Assembly: GCA_001872995.1 (NCBI GenBank)
Contig: MNXO01000138.1
Location: forward strand, 1-5,480
Direction: 5' to 3'
Length of the DNA stretch: 5,480 nucleotides
From: Bacteroidetes bacterium CG2_30_32_10
GTDB lineage: Bacteria > Bacteroidota > Bacteroidia > Bacteroidales > CG2-30-32-10
Position 1 is the first letter of the stretch. Every line of letters starts with the position of its first letter. A model generated the notes under the pieces. That model was not told where the DNA came from and did no database searches. It was given only the letters and a program-made list of their open reading frames with translations. This document shows positions 1 through 5,480 of the stretch, piece after piece. The position numbers and the translations under genes were made by a program.

Positions 1-4
1 GTAC

Positions 5-31
5 TTGTTTATAAAAAACAATGTATATTTG
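5..31 (+). promoter_or_regulatory. Candidate Bacteroidota-type promoter for the secreted T9SS protein
   Basis: A perfect match to the Bacteroidota -7 element TAnnTTTG (TATATTTG) lies at 24-31. A TTG that could serve as the -33 element lies at 5-7, but the 16-base gap is shorter than the usual 19-21, so the -33 part is uncertain. Transcription would begin near 38, giving an untranslated leader of about 40 bases. The leader before the ATG at 78 is A/T-rich with no Shine-Dalgarno sequence, as is normal in this phylum. The assignment rests on the motif and its position only. Confidence 0.5.
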
Positions 32-77
32 TTTATTAAAATTTTTGAAAAGAATTATTAACTAAATTAAATCAACA

Positions 78-2057
78 ATGAAAAAATTATTACTACTAGG
101 TCTTGCTTTTAGCATAGGCTATTGTGCAAATGCACAAAACAATTCAAAATCATTGGTTTCTAAAAATGTTCAAAGAGTATCTGTTCCTGTTTTGAAAAAA
201 ATAACCGGAAATGAAGTTATTCCTGTTGTTTTTCAAGAAAACAATTATTACACCATGAGCAAAAAATCGATTGACCCTCTATTTGGAGAACCAATTGGTA
301 CTACTTTTTATGATTTACAAACCAATAGTGGTATTTGCAACAGAATAGTTCAAGAACCTAATGGCAATGTTTCTGCTGTATGGACAATGGCTCTTGTTAG
401 CAATTTTGCTGATAGAGGTACTGGTTATAATTATTGGAATGGCACCGCTTGGTTAGATGCCCCTACTGCAAGAATTGAAGGCACAACAAGAACAGGTTGG
501 CCTAACATCGCAATTACTGGAACAGACCAAATGGTTGTTTCTCATAATGCAAATGCTGCTAATAAAAACACAAAACCTATTAGTGGAACCACTTGGACAG
601 ATGAAAGTTTTCCTGCTCCTAATTCTATGACTTGGCCTCGTATGGTTGCAAATGGCAATACTATTCATGTTATTGGAGTTGCTGATTATTCTGCTCCTTT
701 TGGCACTACTGGTTTTCTTTCTGGTGCTTTGGTTTACTGGCGTTCTACTGACGGAGGTTTAAATTGGGTTGACCAAGACAGACTATTACCAAATATGGAT
801 ACCATTCATTTTTCTCCTAAACCCAATTATCAAGACGATTATAGTATGGATATTAAGGGCGATACTGTTGTTATTGCTGTTGGTAATGTTTTGTCTGGTG
901 CTTTTATTTGGAAATCTACTGATGCTGGTGTTAATTGGAATTTTATAGACATTCTTCCTTCTCCTGCAAGAAAATTTTTGTTTAATGGTGGTGTACCTTT
1001 AGATTTTAATAACGATGCACAACAAGATGGTATTTTTGGTTCTGACGGAAGTCAATGCGTTGTTTTAGATATTAATGGAAAAGCTCATGTATTTTTTGGC
1101 TTTATGAGAAATACTTCTGATGGAGCTGGTTATAGTTACTATCCTGGATATGATGGCATTTGGTATTGGAATGAAGATATGGGAACTATTAGCTACGATT
1201 ATTATTGGGATGACCCAACTGGTACGCCTACATATTGTGCAATTCCTGATACTACAAATTTTAAAATTATAACATGGATTAAAGACTTGAATGGAAATGG
1301 AGAAATTGATTGGTCACCAGCTGCTGTTTCAGGAAATCAATATGGATTCTATCAAACTTCTCTTACTTCACAAATTACTGCTTGTGTAGATAAAAAAAAT
1401 GTTATTCATATTGTTTATTCAAGTATAGTGGATGGTGCTTGGGCAACTGTTCCTAGTACTGCTGGTTCTTTTGATAGAAATTATAGAAACCTATGGATGC
1501 TTCATCATGACATTGCTTCTCCTTCTTATTTAACTTGGGAATATGACCATAATTATCTTGATTCAGGTAGAATCATAAGTGATAATATTAGCGAGGAAGT
1601 ATATCCAAATATGCTGAGAAAACCATTTAGCTATGATCCTGAAAACGACTCAGCTACTGTGGCATTTACATATATGTATGATGTTTACCCAGGCAACTCT
1701 CTTCAACCAACTCCTCCAAATCACGGACCTGTAGAAAATACAATTTATTTTAAAACAATTAAAATTGAATGCAACACAGTTGGCATCAAAGAAATTGAAG
1801 TAGTAAAAAATGCTCCAGTTGTTTATCCTAACCCAACTTCTAACAATGTAACCATTAGCTACAATTTAATTAATGCAGCTAATGTAACATTAAGCATCTA
1901 CAATACAGTAGGTCAACAAATTATGACTACTAATAAAAATGTAGCTGCTGGTGAAGTGAATGTTGCTTTAGACATTCAATCTTTAACTCAAGGTGTTTAT
2001 TTTATTAAATCAGATATTGGCAATAAAACTTATACCAACAAATTGATTGTTAAATAA
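78..2057 (+). CDS. Secreted T9SS type A sorting-domain protein with Asp-box (BNR) repeats
   Basis: Predicted 659-residue exported protein. Residues 1-19 form a signal peptide (MKK, a Leu-rich core, then ANA before Q20), which fixes the ATG start. Residues about 581-659 form a T9SS type A C-terminal domain: it opens with YPNP (583-586), has the SIYNTVGQ strand and the QGVYFIK segment, and ends KLIVK. In this family the domain takes the protein across the outer membrane and is then cleaved, leaving the product cell-surface bound or released. The central part has two Asp-boxes of the form S-T-D-x-G-x-N-W at 223-230 and 280-287, as in sialidase-like beta-propellers. Two acidic loops (DFNNDAQQDG at 309-318 and DLNGNGEID at 403-411) resemble calcium-binding loops. 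I see no convincing catalytic set, so an enzymatic role is not claimed; adhesion or glycan/protein binding is equally possible. Codons are strongly T-ending (GGT, GCT, ACT, TCT), which could fit high expression. It is monocistronic, with its own promoter and terminator. Confidence 0.93.
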   Translation: MKKLLLLGLAFSIGYCANAQNNSKSLVSKNVQRVSVPVLKKITGNEVIPVVFQENNYYTMSKKSIDPLFGEPIGTTFYDLQTNSGICNRIVQEPNGNVSAVWTMALVSNFADRGTGYNYWNGTAWLDAPTARIEGTTRTGWPNIAITGTDQMVVSHNANAANKNTKPISGTTWTDESFPAPNSMTWPRMVANGNTIHVIGVADYSAPFGTTGFLSGALVYWRSTDGGLNWVDQDRLLPNMDTIHFSPKPNYQDDYSMDIKGDTVVIAVGNVLSGAFIWKSTDAGVNWNFIDILPSPARKFLFNGGVPLDFNNDAQQDGIFGSDGSQCVVLDINGKAHVFFGFMRNTSDGAGYSYYPGYDGIWYWNEDMGTISYDYYWDDPTGTPTYCAIPDTTNFKIITWIKDLNGNGEIDWSPAAVSGNQYGFYQTSLTSQITACVDKKNVIHIVYSSIVDGAWATVPSTAGSFDRNYRNLWMLHHDIASPSYLTWEYDHNYLDSGRIISDNISEEVYPNMLRKPFSYDPENDSATVAFTYMYDVYPGNSLQPTPPNHGPVENTIYFKTIKIECNTVGIKEIEVVKNAPVVYPNPTSNNVTISYNLINAANVTLSIYNTVGQQIMTTNKNVAAGEVNVALDIQSLTQGVYFIKSDIGNKTYTNKLIVK

Positions 2058-2074
2058 ATATTATCTCTTTATAC

Positions 2075-2107
2075 AAAAAAACCTCAAGTTTACTTGGGGT
2101 TTTTTTT
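2075..2107 (+). terminator. Rho-independent terminator, possibly bidirectional
   Basis: It lies 17 bases after the stop codon of the secreted-protein gene. Positions 2081-2088 pair with 2093-2100 (ACCTCAAG with CTTGGGGT) around a TTTA loop. The stem can lengthen through the A run at 2075-2080 pairing with T residues from 2101. Eight T residues (2100-2107) follow. On the minus strand the A run becomes a T-tract, so it could also stop transcripts coming leftward from the YciO operon. The one U-G wobble (2084 with 2097) becomes an A-C mismatch on that strand, so plus is the better orientation. Confidence 0.88.
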
Positions 2108-2110
2108 ATT

Positions 2111-2366
2111 GTATCGCTAACAAAAATAGTTTTTATTTTCAGGACTATTACTGATTTGCGTTCATTGATATAATTTCAATCCACAATTTTTGGAAATTAT
2201 ACTGAACAGCATCGGCATTCAAATTCAGAATGTTTCATCTTTGAAAGCAAATGGTATATTGTGTTTTTCGGGTGTGTTATAAAATAATATTAAATAGGGC
2301 TAATGTGGCTTCCCACTTAGTGCAAAATGCTTACTTTATTGAAAAATATTCTTTCTTAATGTGTGG
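2111..2366. other. Intergenic region between convergent genes, hairpin-rich, no gene recognised
   Basis: These 256 bases separate the secreted-protein terminator from the end of the YciO-type gene. Several small inverted repeats occur in sequence: 9-base perfect arms at 2169-2177 and 2193-2201, 5-base arms at 2216-2220 and 2228-2232, 5-base arms at 2233-2237 and 2242-2246, and 4-base arms at 2305-2308 and 2313-2316. Two overlapping plus-strand frames stay open for about 38 codons (2169-2282 and 2174-2287), but neither begins with a plausible start and neither product is recognised. No terminator for the minus-strand operon is seen directly after its stop. It may be a decayed gene or dispersed repeat, or simply AT-rich spacer. 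Confidence 0.4.
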
Positions 2367-2987
2367 TTAAACATAGTCCTCAAGTATTCCTTTGCCTTGT
2401 CGAATAATTTTAATTTCATCACTAGTGCAATCAACCACCGTAGAAGCAATTAATCCACCGTAACCACCATCAATAACAATATCAACCAAATTTTGATATT
2501 TTTCGTAAATCAATTCGGGGTCAGTAGTATATTCTATAATATCATCCTCGTCGTGCACCGAAGTGGACATAATAGGGTTTCCCAGTTCTTTAACAATTTC
2601 TATAGCAATACTATTATCAGGTATGCGAATACCCACTGTTTTTTTCTTACCCTGAAAAAGTTTCGGTACATTATTGTTAGTATTTAGCAGGAATGTGTAT
2701 GGACCTGGCAATACTTTTTTCATCAATTTATAAATGGGCGTACTTATAGGTTTGCAATAATCAGATAAATGGCTTAAATCAGAACAAATAAAAGAGAAAT
2801 GGTTTTTATCTGGTTTAATACCTTTAATAGTAGCAATGCGTTCCACCGCTTTTTGTTTGGTAATATCGCAACCAATGCCATAAACCGTATCGGTAGGGTA
2901 AATAATAACACCACCATCAGACAAACATTCTATAATAGTTTTAATTAACTTAGGATTAGGATTGTCTGGATATAATTTTATAAACAT
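2367..2987 (-). CDS. yciO: YrdC/Sua5-family protein, YciO type (annotated as threonylcarbamoyl-AMP synthase-like)
   Basis: A 206-residue protein that is one complete YrdC-fold domain. Visible motifs are YPTDTVYG (30-37), the basic segment IKGIKPDKNHF (54-64), LPGPYTFLL (93-101), TVGIRIPDN (117-125), STS (141-143), STVVDCT (182-188) and IIRQGKG (194-200). In TsaC/Sua5 enzymes this fold makes threonylcarbamoyl-AMP from threonine, bicarbonate and ATP for the t6A modification of ANN-decoding tRNAs. Here the P-D-K-N-H-F segment, the P-G-x-Y-T-F motif and the length match E. coli YciO (as I recall it, also about 206 residues) better than TsaC, which usually has a K-x-R-P segment. YciO is a paralogue that does not simply replace TsaC, so the t6A role is uncertain; cytosolic nucleotide-related chemistry is the safer statement. 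The gene is second in a two-gene minus-strand operon, 14 bases after the lipoprotein gene, with an ATG start and no Shine-Dalgarno sequence. Confidence 0.88.
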   Translation of the reverse strand: MFIKLYPDNPNPKLIKTIIECLSDGGVIIYPTDTVYGIGCDITKQKAVERIATIKGIKPDKNHFSFICSDLSHLSDYCKPISTPIYKLMKKVLPGPYTFLLNTNNNVPKLFQGKKKTVGIRIPDNSIAIEIVKELGNPIMSTSVHDEDDIIEYTTDPELIYEKYQNLVDIVIDGGYGGLIASTVVDCTSDEIKIIRQGKGILEDYV

Positions 2988-3001
2988 ATTGAAAATAGCA
3001 A

Positions 3002-3502
3002 TTATATTGCACCTTTATTAACAGATTCGCTCCAAGAAACATTGTTGATATTCAGGCTATCATCAGTGTTCTTTATAGTAAAAGATATATTAATTTCATA
3101 TTTATCAGGAGCACCAGGATGAACGCAATTGGTATAGTCTTGCCTATCATCCATATTCATTTGAAATTGAAATAGTTTGTTTTCATTTTTAGCAGGAATC
3201 ACATCTCCTTTTAAATAAACATTCATTTGGTTAATATCTGGAAAAGCAATACTGTCTATAGCTGCATTATCAATAGGTTTTTGAGAAGCAGTACGAAGAT
3301 ATTCAACTGGCAGCGCATCAAGAACATCGATGCTAAATCCAGCAATATATTTATTGGTAGCAGAAGAATAAGTAAGATTTTCCCAAATAATATTATTAAA
3401 AGTCTTTCCCATCTTTTTATTGCAAGTATCTCTACAACCAAAATTTAATGATAGAATAAGGGAGCAAAAAATAAAACAAGCAAAAAAGTAAAATTTCTTC
3501 AT
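3002..3502 (-). CDS. Probable lipoprotein of unknown function
   Basis: A 166-residue protein that I do not recognise as any named family. Residues 1-22 form a lipoprotein-type signal: MKK, then a Phe/Leu/Ile-rich core, ending L-N-F-G before Cys23. The box is loose, because -3 is Asn rather than Leu, but -1 is Gly and Bacteroidota lipoproteins often deviate. After processing, Cys23 would carry the lipid anchor and leave about 144 periplasmic or surface residues. C27 and C126 are the only other cysteines in the mature part and could form a disulfide. The body looks beta-rich and soluble, with no further membrane segment. An ATG start at 3502 directly gives the signal sequence. It is the first gene of an operon with the YciO-type gene, which starts 14 bases downstream, under the promoter at 3525-3555. 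A link in function between the two is only an inference from spacing. Confidence 0.82.
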   Translation of the reverse strand: MKKFYFFACFIFCSLILSLNFGCRDTCNKKMGKTFNNIIWENLTYSSATNKYIAGFSIDVLDALPVEYLRTASQKPIDNAAIDSIAFPDINQMNVYLKGDVIPAKNENKLFQFQMNMDDRQDYTNCVHPGAPDKYEINISFTIKNTDDSLNINNVSWSESVNKGAI

Positions 3503-3524
3503 AATTCACGTTCATAATATATTA

Positions 3525-3555
3525 CAAACTTATATAAAAATCTTGATATATGCAA
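3525..3555 (-). promoter_or_regulatory. Bacteroidota-type promoter for the lipoprotein-yciO operon
   Basis: Read on the minus strand, TTG (3555-3553) is followed after 20 bases by TAAGTTTG (3532-3525). This is a perfect TAnnTTTG -7 element at the standard distance from a -33 TTG. Transcription would begin around 3518, leaving a leader of roughly 16 bases before the ATG at 3502. It is the best-formed promoter in the window. Confidence 0.68.
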
Positions 3556-3596
3556 TATGAAAAACTTAAAATATGCTGATAATAGATAAAAAGCTA

Positions 3597-3604
3597 TATA
3601 TTTG
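3597..3604 (+). promoter_or_regulatory. Candidate -7 promoter element for the response regulator gene
   Basis: TATATTTG is a perfect TAnnTTTG match, placed 23 bases before the ATG at 3628. At the expected -33 distance there is no TTG; the nearest partial matches are ATG at 3573-3575 and CTG at 3576-3578, so the promoter may be weak or activator-dependent. No sigma-54 GG-N10-GC element was noticed here. The element is back to back with the minus-strand promoter at 3525-3555. Confidence 0.5.
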
Positions 3605-3627
3605 TAGTGAAATAAAAGATTAGAAAA

Positions 3628-4794
3628 ATGACAAAAATTCTTATTATTGATGATGAAAAAAGCATACGTAATTCTTTAAGAGAAATTTTAGAATACGAAA
3701 AATACGAAGTGGATGAAGCAGCAGATGGTATTATTGCAATTGAAATGTTGAAAAATCAAATGTATGAGGTAATCTTATGTGATATAAAAATGCCAAAAAT
3801 GGATGGCATAGAAGTATTAGAAAAAGTGCAGGAGCTTAGCCCCGATTCTTCTGTTGTAATGATTTCGGGACATGGCAATATTGATACTGCTGTGGAAGCA
3901 ATCAAAAAAGGAGCATTTGATTTTATTTCAAAACCCTTAGATTTAAACCGTTTGCTAATCACCATTCGCAATGCAATGGACAAAACCGACCTCGTTAAAG
4001 AAACCAAAGTATTAAAGAAAAAAGTAGGCAAAAATATTGAAATGATAGGAGAATCGCCTGCAATCAACAAAATAAAAGAACTTATAGAAAAAGTAGCTCC
4101 CTCTGATGCAAGAGTTTTGATAACAGGAAACAATGGAACAGGCAAAGAACTTGTAGCCCGTTGGTTGCACCAAAAAAGCCATAGAGCAAACGCTCCTTTT
4201 ATTGAAGTTAATTGCGCTGCAATTCCTTCCGAGTTAATAGAAAGCCAGCTTTTTGGGCACGAAAAAGGAGCTTTTACTTCAGCCATCAAACAACGCAAAG
4301 GGGATTTTGAACTGGCAAGCGGTGGTACTTTATTCTTAGACGAAATAGGTGATATGAGCCTTTCGGCACAAGCAAAAGTATTAAGAGCATTACAAGAAAA
4401 TAAAATTACACGTGTAGGTGGCGAAAAAGAAATTCCCGTAGATGTTCGTATCATTGCAGCTACTAATAAAAATATTGTTAATGAAATCGAAAAATCAAAC
4501 TTTAGAGAAGACTTATACCATCGCTTGAGTGTAATATTAATACATGTTCCCACATTGCACGAACGTATTGAAGATATACCTTTGCTCACCACCTATTTTA
4601 TTGACAAAATATGTGAAGAACACGGAATGCCTTTAAAATCATTTTCTAAAGAAGCGATAGAAGAAATGAAAAAAATTAAATGGACAGGTAACATCAGAGA
4701 ATTAAGAAACGTAATAGAACGTCTTGCAATACTATGCGATAAAACTATTACTGACAAAGATGTGGTGATGTATGCTCAGCCATTAAATAAATAA
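3628..4794 (+). CDS. Sigma-54-type (NtrC-like) response regulator without a DNA-binding domain
   Basis: A 388-residue two-component response regulator. Residues 1-120 are a receiver domain with acidic D8/D9, phosphoacceptor D52 (CDIKMPKMDG), S80 and K102. Residues about 138-365 are an AAA+ sigma-54 activator domain: Walker A GNNGTGKE (167-174), sigma-54 contact loop GAFTSA (214-219, where most members have GAFTGA), Walker B LFLDE (235-239), arginine-finger segment FREDLYHRL (292-300) and sensor II GNIRELRN (354-361). In this family, phosphorylation of Asp52 by a sensor kinase drives ATPase ring assembly and opening of sigma-54 RNA polymerase. The protein stops 27 residues after sensor II, so the usual Fis-type helix-turn-helix of the 440-470-residue members is absent. 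Only 8 bases separate its stop from the end of the opposing gene, leaving no room for a frameshifted HTH. HTH-less activators are known (FlgR of Helicobacter, CtcC of Chlamydia). No histidine kinase gene is in the window. Confidence 0.95.
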   Translation: MTKILIIDDEKSIRNSLREILEYEKYEVDEAADGIIAIEMLKNQMYEVILCDIKMPKMDGIEVLEKVQELSPDSSVVMISGHGNIDTAVEAIKKGAFDFISKPLDLNRLLITIRNAMDKTDLVKETKVLKKKVGKNIEMIGESPAINKIKELIEKVAPSDARVLITGNNGTGKELVARWLHQKSHRANAPFIEVNCAAIPSELIESQLFGHEKGAFTSAIKQRKGDFELASGGTLFLDEIGDMSLSAQAKVLRALQENKITRVGGEKEIPVDVRIIAATNKNIVNEIEKSNFREDLYHRLSVILIHVPTLHERIEDIPLLTTYFIDKICEEHGMPLKSFSKEAIEEMKKIKWTGNIRELRNVIERLAILCDKTITDKDVVMYAQPLNK

Positions 4795-4802
4795 TGCGCA
4801 GT

Positions 4803-5480
4803 TTACTTAAGAATTTCTTTTAATTCTATGAGTGAAGATATTTTATAAGTAATATTATCTCCATTAAATAACTTTTCAGGCGAAAACAACACTTGATCCA
4901 TTCCCACAGCTTGGGCTCCTACAATATCAACATCATAATCATCACCTATCATTAAGCTTTCTGTAGCTATTGCCTTTGCTTTTCCCAAAGAATACAAGAA
5001 AATATTCTTATCTGGTTTCATATAACCAGTATCTTCAGAAATAATTATTTCGGTAAAATATTTAATTAGCCCTGTATGTTTTAATTTTGGGTATTGCACC
5101 TCTTTAAACCCATTGGTAATAATATGTAATTTATATTTTGTAAATAAATATTCCAATGTTTCTTTGGCAAAAGGAAACAAACTTGTTTTTAATGGACTTA
5201 ATTTCTCATAATCATCAGCGATATTATTTGCTAAAGTCTCGTTTTGTATATCAAATTCATTTAATGTTAACAAAAACCTTTCTATTCGCAGGGTTTCTTT
5301 TGTAATAGTACCCTTGCGATACCCCTCCCAAAGGTTATTATTATTAAAATCATAAACCTTTAAAAAAGTTTCAAAATTATTTCCATTAATAATAGGTTGA
5401 AGATGTTTCGAATATATTTCTTTTAAAGTTTCAAAAGAGTTGGTTTTAAAGTCCCATAAGGTTTTATCTAAATCGAAAAA
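4803..5480 (-). CDS. yjjG: HAD-superfamily hydrolase, YjjG-like pyrimidine nucleotidase (5' end cut off by the window)
   Basis: The frame is open from the stop at 4803-4805 to the right edge, giving 225 visible residues; only a few N-terminal ones should be missing. Numbering from the first visible residue, HAD motif I is FFDLDKTLWDF (1-11), with nucleophile D3 and acid/base D5. Motif II is ITNG (T122), motif III is K155 in MKPDKNIF, and motif IV is GDDYDVD (179-185), with metal-binding D180/D181. The helical stretch between motif I and II is a C1-type cap. D-x-D-x-T followed by L-W-D-F is typical of YjjG, a cytosolic nucleotidase that dephosphorylates UMP, dUMP, dTMP and non-canonical pyrimidine nucleotides as nucleotide-pool housekeeping; other HAD phosphatases remain possible. 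A TTG codon at 5271-5273 could be mistaken for a start, but it would remove motif I and is internal. The promoter lies outside the window, and the gene converges on the response regulator. Confidence 0.88.
   Translation of the reverse strand, partial: FFDLDKTLWDFKTNSFETLKEIYSKHLQPIINGNNFETFLKVYDFNNNNLWEGYRKGTITKETLRIERFLLTLNEFDIQNETLANNIADDYEKLSPLKTSLFPFAKETLEYLFTKYKLHIITNGFKEVQYPKLKHTGLIKYFTEIIISEDTGYMKPDKNIFLYSLGKAKAIATESLMIGDDYDVDIVGAQAVGMDQVLFSPEKLFNGDNITYKISSLIELKEILK

Noticed and set aside
453..668. Minus-strand open frame of 71 codons within the secreted-protein gene
   Set aside because: It is antisense to a well-supported coding region, and its Cys/Ser/Arg-rich composition is not protein-like.
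2169..2287. Two overlapping plus-strand open stretches of about 38 codons in the intergenic region
   Set aside because: They have no plausible start codon or promoter and no recognisable product. Stop-free runs of this length occur by chance, so they are described under the intergenic region only.
2305..2316. Short GTGG/CCAC hairpin considered as a terminator for the yciO-type gene
   Set aside because: The stem is only four pairs and no T-tract follows on the minus strand.
2493..2687. Plus-strand open frame of 64 codons opposite the yciO-type gene
   Set aside because: It is a shadow of the conserved YrdC-domain coding sequence.
3227..3448. Open frames on both strands overlapping the lipoprotein gene out of frame
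   Set aside because: The lipoprotein frame has a signal peptide, a promoter and operon spacing; the alternatives have none of these.
3756..4592. Long minus-strand open frame of 278 codons opposite the response regulator
   Set aside because: The plus strand encodes unmistakable receiver and AAA+ motifs over the same bases. The antisense product is Ser/Ile/Leu-rich and resembles no family.

Overview
The window looks like ordinary chromosomal DNA from a member of the Bacteroidota. The base composition is visibly AT-rich and start codons lack Shine-Dalgarno sequences. Three upstream regions carry the Bacteroidota -7 promoter element TAnnTTTG. The first gene ends in a type IX secretion (T9SS) type A sorting domain, which is largely confined to this phylum. 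No genus can be named from the sequence alone.

Layout from left to right: (1) 78-2057, plus strand, a large secreted protein with a signal peptide, two Asp-box (BNR) repeats, two acidic loops that may bind calcium, and a T9SS C-terminal domain; a strong hairpin/T-tract terminator follows it at 2075-2107. (2) 2111-2366, a 256-base stretch between convergent genes with several small inverted repeats and no convincing gene. (3) 2367-3502, minus strand, a two-gene operon: a probable lipoprotein of unknown function, then 14 bases later a YciO-type member of the YrdC/Sua5 family. (4) 3503-3627, a divergent promoter region with a -7 element facing each way. (5) 3628-4794, plus strand, a sigma-54-type response regulator with receiver and AAA+ domains but no DNA-binding domain. 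(6) 4803 to the right edge, minus strand, a HAD-family phosphatase resembling YjjG nucleotidases. It meets the regulator gene tail to tail with only 8 bases between them, and its first few codons lie outside the window.

The genes do not form an obvious shared pathway. They are separate transcription units: one secreted surface or extracellular protein, one small envelope/housekeeping operon, one signalling regulator and one nucleotide-housekeeping phosphatase. I see no CRISPR array, tRNA, rRNA, intact insertion sequence, prophage or clear defence system, and no evidence of a novel multi-gene system. The point most worth pursuing is the HTH-less sigma-54 activator with a GAFTSA variant loop. 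After that come the uncharacterised lipoprotein paired with the YciO-type gene, and the hairpin-rich intergenic segment.
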